Assembly (NCBI GenBank): GCA_026398235.1
Contig: JAPLTE010000048.1
Location: 1 to 64,000, forward strand
DNA length: 64,000 nt
Reading direction: 5' to 3'
Source: Verrucomicrobiota bacterium
Lineage (GTDB): Bacteria > Verrucomicrobiota > Verrucomicrobiia > Chthoniobacterales > Chthoniobacteraceae
Shown: positions 8,602 to 17,709 of the stretch, one piece after another
Numbering within the stretch: the stretch's first letter is position 1
How the letters are laid out: each line of letters starts with the position of its first letter
Notes under the pieces: generated by a model
What the model saw: only the letters and a program-made list of their open reading frames with translations
What the model was told of the DNA's origin: nothing
Databases searched by the model: none
Translations under genes and position numbers: made by a program

Positions 8602-10807
8602 ATGAAAACGATGAAATCTCACACGAAGGATGTGAAAATACTAAAACCGGGCTGTTTGGGTACCAGAGCCGCCTTTCTGTGTCTCCTCATCTGGGGGATG
8701 GGTGCATCGGCGCTCCAGGCTCAAAAAGCGCAATTTGGAGGTGCCCCGCATATCGGCTATCTTTTTCCGGCGGGAGCCCAGCGCGGCACGACTTGTAGCA
8801 TCGTGGTGGGTGGGCAGGGTCTCAAAGATGCCAAAGAGATTCTCGTCTCCGGGAGCGGAGTGAAAGTAACCGTGGGCAAATATTCCAGGCAGCTTACCCA
8901 AGGGCTGCGCGCTAAATTTCGCAATCGTTTGGATGAAGCGCGCAAAAAGGCAAAGGAGGCAAATCCTGCGCTGAATTGGCGGGAATTCTCCCGGGACGAA
9001 TGGGTCACGGGACCCGAACGCTCCGCCCGGCCCGTGCGAGATGCGGTTATTGACCCCCCAGGGACTCTCCAATCCCCTTGCCTTCTGCATCGGCACCCTG
9101 CCGGAACAGCGCAAGCCGGAGGCGCTTGGGAAAACAGTCGAAACGGCGATGCAGGTGGTTTTGCCCACCGTCATCAACGGCCAGATTCTGCCGGGCGAAG
9201 TGGATCACTATGCTTTTCAGGCCCGGCGCGGCGCACGGGTGGTCATTGCCACACAAGGCCGGGATTTGATTCCGTATCTGGCCGACGCTGTCCCCGGCTG
9301 GTTCCAGCCGGTGGTGGCGCTCTACGATGCCAAAGGCCGCGAGGTGGCCTACGCCAACGACTACCGTTTCAGTCCCGACCCGGTCCTTTGCTACGAAGTT
9401 CCCGCCGACGGCGTTTACCTCCTTGAAATCAAAGATGCGCTGTACCGCGGACGCGAGGATTTTGTGTACCGCCTCACCGTGGGAGAAATTCCGTTCGTCA
9501 CAGGCATTTTTCCGCTGGGCGGACACACGGGCCTCGCCTCCACCGTGGATGTGGCGGGCTGGAATCTCCCGAGCACGCGCGCGATTGTGAAACCGGGGGA
9601 GACCGAGGGCATTTATCGCGTGGAGAATCTTCGCAACGGGTTTGTCATTGGGGACGTCGCCTTTGCCCACAGCAATCTGCCTGAAAGAATCGAAAAGGAG
9701 CCCAACAACACTCCCAAGGAAGCGCAACCCGTGACTCTCCCGAAGATCCTCAATGGGCACATCAATGCCCCGGGGGATGTCGATGTGTTCAGCTTTTCCG
9801 CCAACCCGGGAGACAAGGTGGTGGCGGAAGTCGTGGCGCGCCGACTCAATTCCCCGCTGGATTCCTGGCTCAAAATCACCGATGAAACCGGTCTGCAGGT
9901 CGCGTTCAATGACGACCGGGACGACAAAGGCTCGGGCCTGCTCACCCACCAGGCCGATTCGTACCTCTCCTTCACCATTGTGGCGGGCGGACGCTACTTT
10001 CTTTCCATCGGGGATTCCCAGCACAAGGGAGGCCCCGAGTATGCTTATCGGTTGCGAATCAGCGCGCCCCAGCCCGATTTCGCCCTGCGAGCCGTCCCCT
10101 CCAATCTGAATGCACGTCCCGGGGAAACGGTGCCGCTGACCGTGTATGCCTTGCGCCAGGACGGCTTCGCGGGCGACATCCAGTTCGCCTTCAAAGACGC
10201 CCCGGAAGGATTTCTTTTGGCGGGGGGAGACATCCCGGCGGGCCAGGACAAGATTCGCGCCACCGTGACTTTTCCCCAGGCTCCATTGCCCGAGCCGGTT
10301 GTCCTTGCGCTTGAGGGCAGCGCAGATATGGAAAAGCGCAAACTGATCCACCCGGTTGTTCCCGCCGACGACATGCTCCAGGCCTTTATCTATCACCATC
10401 TCGTACAGGCAGGGGCGTTGTACGCGACCAATAATGGGGGCCGCGGGAGAACTTTGTTCCAGATTGCAAAACCGGAGCGGGTCAAGCTCGCCCCAGGGAG
10501 TGTCACGCGGGTGACTTTAGCCAGCCCGTATCGAAAACCGTTTGCTTCCAATGCGCTTCGGATCCAATTAAGCGAGCCGCCGGCCGGCATCACGCTCGAG
10601 AGCGTTTCGCCCGATCCCGTGGGGCTCGCCATCGCGCTGCGCACCAGTGCCAAAGTTCCGCAGGGGTTGCGGGGAAACCTGCTTCTCGAAGCCTTTTATG
10701 AAAACGGGGACTCGGAAAAGAAAAAGTTCACCAAAAGCAGCTATCCAGTCGGGTTCCTGCCTGCGATTCCGTTTAAGGTCGGAACATTAAAGCCATCGGG
10801 AGATTGA
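8602..10807 (+). pseudogene. PPC-domain secreted protein gene with one frameshift
   Basis: Reading begins at ATG 8602 with an N-terminal signal sequence (about residues 15-36, ending SALQAQK) and stays in one frame to about 9005. The conserved continuation (NAPPGPCEMRLLTPQGLSNP and onward) is in the next frame and runs to 10807. The break is near 8998-9015, consistent with one extra base or two missing bases. The second part has two bacterial pre-peptidase-C-like beta domains (around GEVDHYAFQARRGARVVI and GDVDVFSFSANPGDKVVAE). It completes the DUF1549/DUF1501 gene set. Both halves keep good coding character, so a sequencing error or a recent mutation is equally possible. Confidence 0.75.
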
Positions 10808-10815
10808 CCAATCAC

Positions 10816-10827
10816 TATCGGTTGATA
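10816..10827. promoter_or_regulatory. Candidate operator TATCGGTTGATA
   Basis: A TATC-N4-GATA inverted repeat lies 13 bp upstream of the ATG of the ArsR-methyltransferase gene. ArsR-family regulators bind such short palindromes and often control their own gene. The assignment rests only on position and symmetry. Confidence 0.3.
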
Positions 10828-10840
10828 TGTTCATAAGTGC

Positions 10841-11761
10841 ATGTCTTCCATCGTCAAATCCCTTAAGCTCCTCGCCGATCCCACGCGGCTGCGGCTGCTG
10901 CTCCTTTTGGGCGAGGAGGAGCTTTCGGTGGCGGAAATCCAGGAGATCCTGGGCATGGGCCAGAGCCGCATTTCCAGTCATCTGGCGCAATTGAAGGCGG
11001 CGCGGTTGGTGGTGGACCGTCGCGCGGGCAAGAACATCTACTATGGGCGCTCGGGCCACCATGACGGGCCATTTAAAGAGATCATCGCGGCCAGTGCGGC
11101 CGACCTCCCCGAGGCGGAGCACGATCGGGCAGCGCTCAAGCTCATCCGCAAAAAGCGCCAGGACACCGCGCGCGAATATTTTAACAAACTGGCCGGGAAA
11201 TTTGGGCGCAGCTATTGCCCGGGACGTTCCTGGAAAGGGTTTGCGCATATGTTATTGGCGATGATCGGGCCCATCACCGTGGCCGATCTCGGTGCGGGCG
11301 AAGGGACCCTCTCGCAACTGATGGCGCGCCGCGCCAAAGCGGTGATCGCCGTGGACAACTCGGAGAAGATGGTCGAGTTCGGCGCGCAACTCGCAAAGGA
11401 GCACGGGTTTGAAAATCTGGAGTACCGCCTGGGGGACATCGAGGAGCCCCCCATCGCGGATGAGACAGTGGACCTCGTCCTCTTAAGCCAGGCGCTGCAC
11501 CATGCCGGGAGCCCTGCGCGCGCCATCGCCGCCGCCCGCCGCATTCTCAAACCGGGAGGGCGGATCGCCATCCTCGATTTGCTGGCGCATCAATTCGAGA
11601 ATGCCCGGGATATGTATGCCGATCTCTGGCTCGGTTTCACCGAAGTGCAGCTCGACAACATGCTGCGCGAGGAGGGGTTCCGCGAAATCGACATCAGCGT
11701 GGTCGATCGGGAGCCGGAGAGCCCCCATTTTCAGACCGTCTTTGCGACCGGGGTGAAGTGA
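10841..11761 (+). CDS. ArsR-family regulator fused to a SAM-dependent methyltransferase
   Basis: Residues 1-95 are an ArsR winged helix (LLADPTRLRLLLLL, then SVAEIQEILGMGQSRISSHL as recognition helix). Residues 130-306 are a class I methyltransferase (VADLGAGEGTLSQLM, VIAVDNSEKMVEFG, LSQALHHAGSPARAIAAARR, LKPGGRIAILDLLAH). This fusion is widespread, and relatives such as SahR have been tied to control of methionine/S-adenosylhomocysteine metabolism; that link is family knowledge, not visible here. Length 306. It begins 33 bp after the PPC gene but probably has its own promoter. A possible small operator precedes it. Confidence 0.87.
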   Translation: MSSIVKSLKLLADPTRLRLLLLLGEEELSVAEIQEILGMGQSRISSHLAQLKAARLVVDRRAGKNIYYGRSGHHDGPFKEIIAASAADLPEAEHDRAALKLIRKKRQDTAREYFNKLAGKFGRSYCPGRSWKGFAHMLLAMIGPITVADLGAGEGTLSQLMARRAKAVIAVDNSEKMVEFGAQLAKEHGFENLEYRLGDIEEPPIADETVDLVLLSQALHHAGSPARAIAAARRILKPGGRIAILDLLAHQFENARDMYADLWLGFTEVQLDNMLREEGFREIDISVVDREPESPHFQTVFATGVK

Positions 11762-11769
11762 AAGTCGGG

Positions 11770-11966
11770 CGGTTTTCGATCAGGAGAATCGCCGTTCCTG
11801 CCAGGGTGAAATCTCCCGCTCCCACATGCCCGGCCCCCAAAACCCAGCCATTCCCGAGAAGGTACACGCCGCTGGCGTCTTTGAGGGTCCCGACGTAGTT
11901 CCACCCGGTCACTCCTCCCGTGCTGCTCCAACCGTTGGCCCAGTCCGCGCTCTGTACCCACTGGGG
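11770..11966 (-). pseudogene. Relic of a trypsin-like/PEP-CTERM type secreted protein
   Basis: In the reverse frame the text TGGVTGWNYVGTLKDASGVY, LLGNGWVLGAGHVGAG and DFTLAGT strongly resembles the start of verrucomicrobial secreted trypsin-like proteins, where GNGWVLTAGHV holds the catalytic His. There is no suitable start: the preceding codons overlap the C-terminus of the XylR-like gene, and after IENRP the similarity stops. It looks like a decayed fragment trapped between convergent genes. Identification is by pattern only. Confidence 0.45.
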
Positions 11967-13054
11967 CTCATGCCCGTCCAGCGTCGAAACGCAGTGGAAA
12001 AAACGCACGGCTCAAGATAGCCGCAGGTCCGGGCGATGGATTGGATGCCCATTTGCGTGGTCCGCAACAAAGTTTGCGCCCGCTCCTTGCGCAAGTTTTG
12101 CAGGTAAACCGCGGGACTGGCCCCGCACGCCATTTGCATGGCGTTTTCCAGCGAACGGCGGGACATCCCGGCGATCCGGCAGAGGTCGGCCACCGGCAGC
12201 GGTTGGTCCAGGTTGCTGCGCGCGTAGGAAAGGGCGCGCTCCAAGCCAGTCGGGGAACGCAGGCTGCTTTTGCGCTCATGCAGAAACCCCGCAGGCTGGG
12301 GAAATAGGCTGCCGTCCGCAGCCGTGCCATTGAGCTGCTTCAGAAGCCAGCGGGCGGCGATCCGGCCGAGTTCGCGCCCCGGCAATTCGTAGCTGGAGAG
12401 GGGAATCCCTGCGTAGAGCGATTCCAGGCGCACATTGCCCACGCCGATCACCGCCAACTCCTCGGGAACGCGCCATCCGAGTTCGCGCGCGGCCAGCACG
12501 GCAAAGCGGGCCAGCCGGTCGGAAGCGGCGAAAAGGCCGAGCGGACGCGGTTGGGGGCGAAGGAACTCGCGGATTTGCGCCAGCGAGGTGCCGCTGGAGC
12601 GCTTGCATTCCGAGGAAAGCGCCCCTGCGAACCCTTGGAAAAGCTGGTTGGACGCATGCTGGCCCGGCGCGCCGAGAAACGCGAACGCCCCGGCCCCGTT
12701 GCTGCGCAGGGTTTGGGCCGCCCCCCGGCCCATTGCCTCGTAATCGGCTGTAATGGCTGCCACGGTCTTCATGTGCGTGCTGTGGGCAAGTTGCACCACT
12801 TTCACCCCATGCACGCAGAGCGTCTGCACCCAGGCGTCGCTCACAAAGTCGCCAATCGCTCCCGCCAGCTCTTTCATTTCGGCAAGCTGCCGCAGAATGC
12901 TCTCGTAGCCGCCCGTCAGGACAACGATTTCCCAATGCCGCCCCGGCCCCACCGCTTCGCGGATGCCGTCCAGCACCGCCAGTTCGGTTTCCGTAATGGA
13001 CGGAAAAGCCACGGCGAGGATGCGCCGCCGGAGGACAGGGTCGAATTTCCCCAT
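11909..13054 (-). CDS. XylR-like regulator: periplasmic-binding-protein fold + AraC HTH
   Basis: The 381-residue protein starts MGKFDPVLRRRILAVAFPSI at ATG 13054. Residues 15-270 look like a LacI/GalR-type sugar-binding domain (GAAQTLRSNGAGAFAFLGAP, LGLFAASDRLARFAVLAARE, VPEELAVIGVGNVRLESLYA). Residues 275-370 form an AraC/XylS double HTH (LPVADLCRIAGMSRRSLENA, then IQSIARTCGYLEP and FRRWTGMSPSGYR). Such proteins normally sense sugars. It diverges from gmd-fcl across 78 bp that hold a perfect palindrome. The last 14 residues or so overlap a decayed fragment in another frame, so the original C-terminus may have been altered. Confidence 0.85.
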   Translation of the reverse strand: MGKFDPVLRRRILAVAFPSITETELAVLDGIREAVGPGRHWEIVVLTGGYESILRQLAEMKELAGAIGDFVSDAWVQTLCVHGVKVVQLAHSTHMKTVAAITADYEAMGRGAAQTLRSNGAGAFAFLGAPGQHASNQLFQGFAGALSSECKRSSGTSLAQIREFLRPQPRPLGLFAASDRLARFAVLAARELGWRVPEELAVIGVGNVRLESLYAGIPLSSYELPGRELGRIAARWLLKQLNGTAADGSLFPQPAGFLHERKSSLRSPTGLERALSYARSNLDQPLPVADLCRIAGMSRRSLENAMQMACGASPAVYLQNLRKERAQTLLRTTQMGIQSIARTCGYLEPCVFSTAFRRWTGMSPSGYRARTGPTVGAAREE

Positions 13055-13080
13055 AAATTGCGCATAATCTAAAACAAACT

Positions 13081-13096
13081 TTGCGCGTTTGCGCAA
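13081..13096. promoter_or_regulatory. Candidate operator TTGCGC-GTTT-GCGCAA
   Basis: A perfect 6-bp inverted repeat with a 4-bp spacer lies in the divergent promoter region between the XylR-like regulator and gmd. Another TTGCGCA half-site lies near 13058. Position and symmetry suggest a binding site for the adjacent regulator. Confidence 0.4.
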
Positions 13097-13132
13097 GGAC
13101 AAAGGCAAAAAATTCCGCTTCAATCGCCCCTC

Positions 13133-14155
13133 ATGAAGAAAGCACTCATCACGGGGATCACCGGTCAGGACGGCTCTTACCTTGCCGAACTGTTGCTGCA
13201 AAAGGGGTATGAAGTCCACGGCGTCATCCGCCGGGCCTCCACCTTCAACACGAGTCGCATCGACCATATCTACAACGATCCCCACTCCAAGGGTGCCAAC
13301 CTCAAGTTGCATTACGGCGACCTGGCCGACTCCGTGCAGATGGTCAAATTGCTTTACGATTTGAAGCCGGACGAAATCTACAATCTCGGCGCGCAAAGCC
13401 ATGTCCGGGTCTCCTTCGATATTCCCGAATACACGGGCGACGTCACCGGGTTGAGCGCCGTGCGGTTGCTCGAGGCCGTGCGCGAAGCCGGGTTGACCCG
13501 CGATGTCCGTTTTTACCAGGCTTCCTCTTCGGAGATGTTCGGCAAGGTCCACGAAGTGCCGCAGCGGGAGACCACCCCGTTCCATCCCCGCTCGCCCTAC
13601 GGCTGCGCCAAAGTGTTTGCCTACTGGCTGACGGTCAACTACCGGGAAGCCTACAATTTGCATGCGACCAACGGCATCCTTTTCAACCACGAGAGTCCGC
13701 GCCGGGGCGAAACGTTTGTGACCCGCAAGATTACCCGCGCCGCCACCCGCATCAAGATGGGGCTCCAGGACGACCTGTATCTGGGCAACCTCGATGCCCA
13801 GCGCGACTGGGGTTACGCCAAGGAATACGTCGAGGTGATGTGGCTGATGCTTCAGCAGGACAAGCCGGACGATTACGTCTGCGCCACCGGCGAGACGCAC
13901 ACCATCCGCGAGTTCTGCGAAGAATGCTTCGGGATGCTCGATCTGGATTGGCAGAAATACGTCAAGCACGATGCCCGGTACGAGCGCCCCAGCGAAGTCG
14001 AGCTCTTGATCGGGGACCCGGCCAAAATGAAAAAACAACTCAACTGGGAACCCAAGGTGAAATTCAAGGATTTGGTGCGCATCATGACCGAGGCCGATCT
14101 GGAACTGGCCCGGCGCGAGCTGGCTTACAGCGGCACCGCAACCAACTGCGCCTAG
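13133..14155 (+). CDS. gmd: GDP-mannose 4,6-dehydratase
   Basis: Converts GDP-D-mannose to GDP-4-dehydro-6-deoxy-D-mannose in the cytoplasm, first step to GDP-L-fucose. It is an extended SDR enzyme of 340 residues, the usual length. The NADP site is GITGQDGSY (8-16), the catalytic Ser-Glu lies in ASSSEMFG (about 130-137), and Tyr156 and Lys160 sit in YGCAK. Downstream motifs [20 protein letters not shown] and [17 protein letters not shown] are hallmarks of the family. The next gene, 5 bp downstream, is the partner GDP-fucose synthase, so the two form an operon. Confidence 0.97.
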   Translation: MKKALITGITGQDGSYLAELLLQKGYEVHGVIRRASTFNTSRIDHIYNDPHSKGANLKLHYGDLADSVQMVKLLYDLKPDEIYNLGAQSHVRVSFDIPEYTGDVTGLSAVRLLEAVREAGLTRDVRFYQASSSEMFGKVHEVPQRETTPFHPRSPYGCAKVFAYWLTVNYREAYNLHATNGILFNHESPRRGETFVTRKITRAATRIKMGLQDDLYLGNLDAQRDWGYAKEYVEVMWLMLQQDKPDDYVCATGETHTIREFCEECFGMLDLDWQKYVKHDARYERPSEVELLIGDPAKMKKQLNWEPKVKFKDLVRIMTEADLELARRELAYSGTATNCA

Positions 14156-14160
14156 AACTC

Positions 14161-15117
14161 ATGACGCTTACTCCTTCGACGCGCATCTACGTGGCCGGGC
14201 ATCGCGGCATGGTCGGCGCGGCCGTTGTCCGCGCGCTGCAAACCCGCGGGTTTGAGAACCTCATCCTGCGCACCCGGCAGGAACTGGATTTGTGCGACGG
14301 CGCGGCCGTACGCAGCTTTTTCGCCGGGGAGAAGCCGCAGGTGGTCGTGGTCGCCGCCGCGCGCGTGGGCGGCATCCATGCGAACAACACCTATCCCGCC
14401 GAGTTCCTGCACGAGAACCTCGCAAGCGCCCACAATGTGATCCACCAGGCGTGGAAGCACGAAACCCAGCGCCTGCTCTTTTTGGGAAGCTCCTGCATTT
14501 ACCCGCGTGAAGCCCCGCAGCCGATGACGGAGGAGTGCCTGCTCACCTCACCGCTGGAGCCGACCAACGAAGCCTACGCCATCGCGAAGATCGCGGGCTT
14601 GAAGCTCTGCCAGTATTACCGGAAGCAATACGGCGTTCTGTTTCATTCGGCGATGCCGACCAATCTGTACGGCCCCGGCGACAATTATCATCCCGAGAAC
14701 TCGCATGTCTTGCCCGCGCTGCTGCGGCGTTTTCACGAGGCGAAGGAAAGCGGCGCTTCCACCGTGACCCTGTGGGGCACCGGGGTGGCCCGCCGCGAAT
14801 TCCTGCACGTGGACGACCTTGCCGCCGCCCTCCTGACGTTGCTGGAGCTGGAAACGCCCCCGGACTGGATCAATGCCGGGTCCGGCTCGGATATATCCAT
14901 TGCGGAACTCGCCGAGGCCATTGCCCGCGTGACCGGGTTCCAGGGTAAACTCGCGTGGGACTCTTCCAAACCCGACGGCACCCTGCGCAAATTCATGGAC
15001 AGCTCAAAGCTGCTGGCGACCGGCTGGAAACCCAGGTATGACCTGGAAAGCGGCATCCGCCACACCTACGCCGACTTCTTAAGCCGGCTCGGGACTGGCG
15101 AACTGCGCCAGCGGTAG
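14161..15117 (+). CDS. fcl: GDP-L-fucose synthase
   Basis: NADPH-dependent epimerase/reductase that turns the Gmd product into GDP-L-fucose for surface glycans. The 318-residue protein has the nucleotide motif GHRGMVG (13-19), the [15 protein letters not shown] segment, SSCIYP near 110, and the catalytic YAIAK with Tyr139 and Lys143. The ATG at 14161 follows the gmd stop by 5 bp; an in-frame extension upstream would overlap gmd and is rejected. Confidence 0.96.
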   Translation: MTLTPSTRIYVAGHRGMVGAAVVRALQTRGFENLILRTRQELDLCDGAAVRSFFAGEKPQVVVVAAARVGGIHANNTYPAEFLHENLASAHNVIHQAWKHETQRLLFLGSSCIYPREAPQPMTEECLLTSPLEPTNEAYAIAKIAGLKLCQYYRKQYGVLFHSAMPTNLYGPGDNYHPENSHVLPALLRRFHEAKESGASTVTLWGTGVARREFLHVDDLAAALLTLLELETPPDWINAGSGSDISIAELAEAIARVTGFQGKLAWDSSKPDGTLRKFMDSSKLLATGWKPRYDLESGIRHTYADFLSRLGTGELRQR

Positions 15118-15188
15118 AGGAGAGTGGGAGAGTTGGTCATCAAGTAAACGAACCAATCTCTCACGTCTGCGCCCTCGGACGCATTCCG

Positions 15189-15569
15189 CTATTCGCCGAG
15201 GAGCGCCTGGTATTCCGCCGCGCTTTTGAGCTGCGCGACTTCTTCCGGGGCGTCGAGGGCGACCACGAAAATCCACCCCTCCCCATGCGGGTCGGTGTTG
15301 ACCAGCGCGGGGTTGTTTTCCAGCGCTTCATTGACCGCAACCACAGTCCCCGTGACCGGCGAATAAATATCCCCGGCGGCCTTCACCGATTCCACGACGG
15401 CTGCGGGCGCTTTGGCCTGCACTTTGGCTCCGATCTTGGGCAGCTCGACATAGACCACGTCGGTCAACTCGGCCTGGGCATGGTCGGTGATGCCCACGCG
15501 CGCTTGCGCTCCTTCGAGGCGGACCCATTCATGTGTTTCGGAGTATTTCAGATCGTCGGGGATGTTCAT
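15189..15569 (-). CDS. gcvH: Glycine cleavage system H protein
   Basis: Lipoyl carrier that shuttles the aminomethyl group between glycine decarboxylase and GcvT. The 126-residue length is standard. The N-terminus YSETHEWVRLEGAQARVGIT and the lipoylation segment VVESVKAAGDIYSPVTG with acceptor Lys63 are clear. The ATG overlaps the gcvT stop by 4 bp, so translation is coupled. The P subunit is not in the window immediately around these genes. Confidence 0.97.
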   Translation of the reverse strand: MNIPDDLKYSETHEWVRLEGAQARVGITDHAQAELTDVVYVELPKIGAKVQAKAPAAVVESVKAAGDIYSPVTGTVVAVNEALENNPALVNTDPHGEGWIFVVALDAPEEVAQLKSAAEYQALLGE

Positions 15570-16678
15570 TTCTTGTGGAGCGGTTTCTTTTCAATGGTTG
15601 CGGGGAAACGGCGGCCCCGGATTTCGATTTCGATTTCTTCGTTGATGCGGGCAAACTCGGCGGGCACGTAGGCCATGCCGATGCCGATGCCCAGCGTGGG
15701 CGAAACGGTGCCGCTGGTGGTCTCGGCGATCGGCTCGCCGTTCTTGAACACCCGATAGTGCGGGCGCGGCGGCGGGGTTTTGCCTTTCATTTTAAAGGGA
15801 ACAAGCCGGTGCTGGACGCCGCCTTCCCGCTGCTGGACCAGCTTCGAGCGCCCGATGAACGCCGGTTTTTCCAAATCCACAAAGAACGACATGCCCGCTT
15901 CGATCGGGGTGTGTTGAGGCGAAAGATCGGAGCCGTTGAGCGGGTAGCACATCTCCAGACGCAAAGTGTCGCGCGCCCCGAGTCCGCACGGCTTGATGCC
16001 GAGGTCCGCCCCTTTTTCCAGAATCGCTTTCCAGATGGTGTCGGCGCAGTCCGCCTTGAAGAAAAGCTCGAAGCCGTCCTCGCCGGTGTAGCCGGTGCGG
16101 GCGATCAGGACCGGGGTGCAATCTGCCTGGTAGCGCTGGATTTCGTTGCGGGCCGGGCGGGAGATTTTTCCCTCGAAAAAGCGATCGAAGAGCTGTGCCG
16201 CGCGCGGTCCTTGGACGGCGATGCCCGCGAACTCGTCGCTGCGGTTTTCCAGCGTAACGCCCGTGCGCAGATGCTTTTGCATCCAGGCGACGTCTTCCTC
16301 GATCATGCTGGCGTTGACGACGAGCAGGTATTCGCTTTTTTCCAGCCGATACACGAGCAAATCGTCGATCACGCCGCCCTCTTCGTTGAGCAGAAAACTG
16401 TATTGGCACTCGCCGAGGCCCAGGCGGTCCACGTTGTTGGTCAGCAATTCGTTGAGCCACTTGCCCGCCTCGGGGCCGTTGATAAACACCTCGCCCATGT
16501 GGGAAATGTCGAACACCCCGAGGGTGTTGCGCACGGCGTGGTGTTCCTCAAGAATTCCGCTGTATTGAACCGGCATGTGCCAGCCGCCGAAATCCACCAT
16601 TTTCCCCCCCGCGGCCAGATGGGCGTCGAAGAGCGGAGTTTTTTTGGGCGCGGCAGGAGAGGCGGTTTCGGAAGACAC
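15566..16678 (-). CDS. gcvT: Aminomethyltransferase (glycine cleavage T protein)
   Basis: Transfers the methylene group from aminomethyl-lipoyl H protein to tetrahydrofolate and releases ammonia. At 370 residues it has family length, with the folate-binding region FDISHMGEVFINGPEA, the catalytic-Asp stretch EGGVIDDLLVYRL, and TGYTGEDGFELF followed by CGLGARDTLRLE. It is first in a two-gene gcvT-gcvH unit. No glycine riboswitch is recognised in the short upstream region, which instead holds an imperfect palindrome. Confidence 0.97.
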   Translation of the reverse strand: MSSETASPAAPKKTPLFDAHLAAGGKMVDFGGWHMPVQYSGILEEHHAVRNTLGVFDISHMGEVFINGPEAGKWLNELLTNNVDRLGLGECQYSFLLNEEGGVIDDLLVYRLEKSEYLLVVNASMIEEDVAWMQKHLRTGVTLENRSDEFAGIAVQGPRAAQLFDRFFEGKISRPARNEIQRYQADCTPVLIARTGYTGEDGFELFFKADCADTIWKAILEKGADLGIKPCGLGARDTLRLEMCYPLNGSDLSPQHTPIEAGMSFFVDLEKPAFIGRSKLVQQREGGVQHRLVPFKMKGKTPPPRPHYRVFKNGEPIAETTSGTVSPTLGIGIGMAYVPAEFARINEEIEIEIRGRRFPATIEKKPLHKK

Positions 16679-16737
16679 GCCGCAATGCTACCGAGAGGCG
16701 GGGGAAAGTCAATGCGCAGGACTCACCCATCCCATGT

Positions 16738-16830
16738 ATTCACCACGAAGGACACAGGGGCCACGAAGAAAGGAACAAGTTTTTAGTCCCTCTTCTTATC
16801 TTCGTGCTCTTCGTGTGCTCTGTGGTGAAT
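16738..16830. repeat. Intergenic imperfect palindrome (ATTCACCAC family)
   Basis: ATTCACCACGAAGGACAC at the left is mirrored by GTGCTCTGTGGTGAAT at the right, with further CACGAAGA/TCTTCGTG pairing inside. The sequence type (CACGAAGGACAC) is related to the 8-bp tandem unit at 529-733. It lies between divergent gcvT and the rhomboid-like gene. Confidence 0.65.
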
Positions 16831-16899
16831 CCTCCGGGATGCGAGGGAACAGGTTGCCTTGCCGCCGGTTCGGGTTTATGAAGAGCGGTTTCCATTTGC

Positions 16900-17709
16900 A
16901 TGAACCTGATCGACTCTTTGGAACGCCGTTTCGGCCGCTTCGCCATTCCCGGCCTGGTGCGGATGATTGTGGGGCTCAACGTGCTGGTTTTTGTCCTCGG
17001 CCTGCTCAGCCCGTCGCTGCTTTCCTGGCTGGCGTTGGACCCCAACGCCATTTTCCATGGGCAGATCTGGCGGCTGATCACCTACATTTTCATTCCCAGC
17101 TACGGCTCCGTTTTTTCCGCGATTTTTGGCCAGCAGGGAAGCGCTTTGGATACCGCATGCAGCCTGGCGTTCCTGTGGATGATCGGCGACAGCCTTGAAG
17201 CGATTTGGGGCGCGTTCCGGCTCAACCTGTTTTATCTCATCGGGATGTTGGGAACGACTGTTGCCGCGTTTCTTTTCGGCGCGCAATTTTCCAATGGGAT
17301 GCTCAATCTTTCGCTCCTGTTCGCCTTCGCCTGGCATTTCCCGAACACGCAAATCCTGTTCTTTTTCCTGTTTCCGTTGCGGGTGAAATGGTTGGGGTGG
17401 TTTTCCGCGGCCGTGCTGCTGTGGCAGTTTCTGAGTTTGGATGACCTGTCCTACCGGATGGCCGTTGTCGCTTCGCTCACGAATTTCCTGATCTTTTTCG
17501 GGCCGGAAACCATTGCCCATCTTCGCCAGCGCGGCACTGTGGAGGGCCGCCGTCGGCAATTCGAAAAAACCTCCGTCCCCGAAGGCGAACCGCTGCACCG
17601 GTGCGTCGTCTGCCAGCGCACGGAGTTGTCGCATCCCGAACTGGAATTCCGCGTCGCACGCGACGGAAACGATTACTGTTTGGAACATCTGCATGTCTCT
17701 TCTGTCTAA
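16900..17709 (+). CDS. Rhomboid/Derlin-like membrane protein with C-terminal zinc-ribbon-like tail
   Basis: The 269-residue protein has five to six membrane segments from residue 18 to about 200, with the rhomboid-type arrangement (MIVGLNVLVFVLGLLSP, then HGQIWRLITYIFIPSYGSVF). The catalytic GxSG serine motif is absent; the matching region reads FLWMIGDSLEAIWG, so it is probably a non-proteolytic member. The soluble tail (205-269) has CVVC and YCLEH, a likely zinc ribbon. It overlaps the metallophosphoesterase gene by 17 bp. The function is not known. Confidence 0.7.
   Translation: MNLIDSLERRFGRFAIPGLVRMIVGLNVLVFVLGLLSPSLLSWLALDPNAIFHGQIWRLITYIFIPSYGSVFSAIFGQQGSALDTACSLAFLWMIGDSLEAIWGAFRLNLFYLIGMLGTTVAAFLFGAQFSNGMLNLSLLFAFAWHFPNTQILFFFLFPLRVKWLGWFSAAVLLWQFLSLDDLSYRMAVVASLTNFLIFFGPETIAHLRQRGTVEGRRRQFEKTSVPEGEPLHRCVVCQRTELSHPELEFRVARDGNDYCLEHLHVSSV

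Noticed and set aside
9000-9015. Programmed ribosomal frameshift in the PPC gene
   Set aside because: No slippery heptamer with a downstream structure is evident. A mutation or sequencing error is simpler.
13055-14038. N-terminal extension of the XylR-like frame by 328 codons
   Set aside because: The extension lies antisense to gmd and has no domain. The ATG at 13054 gives a normal XylR-type length.
16679-16899. Glycine riboswitch upstream of gcvT
   Set aside because: The interval holds an imperfect palindrome of the CACGAAGG repeat family, and no conserved aptamer core could be recognised.
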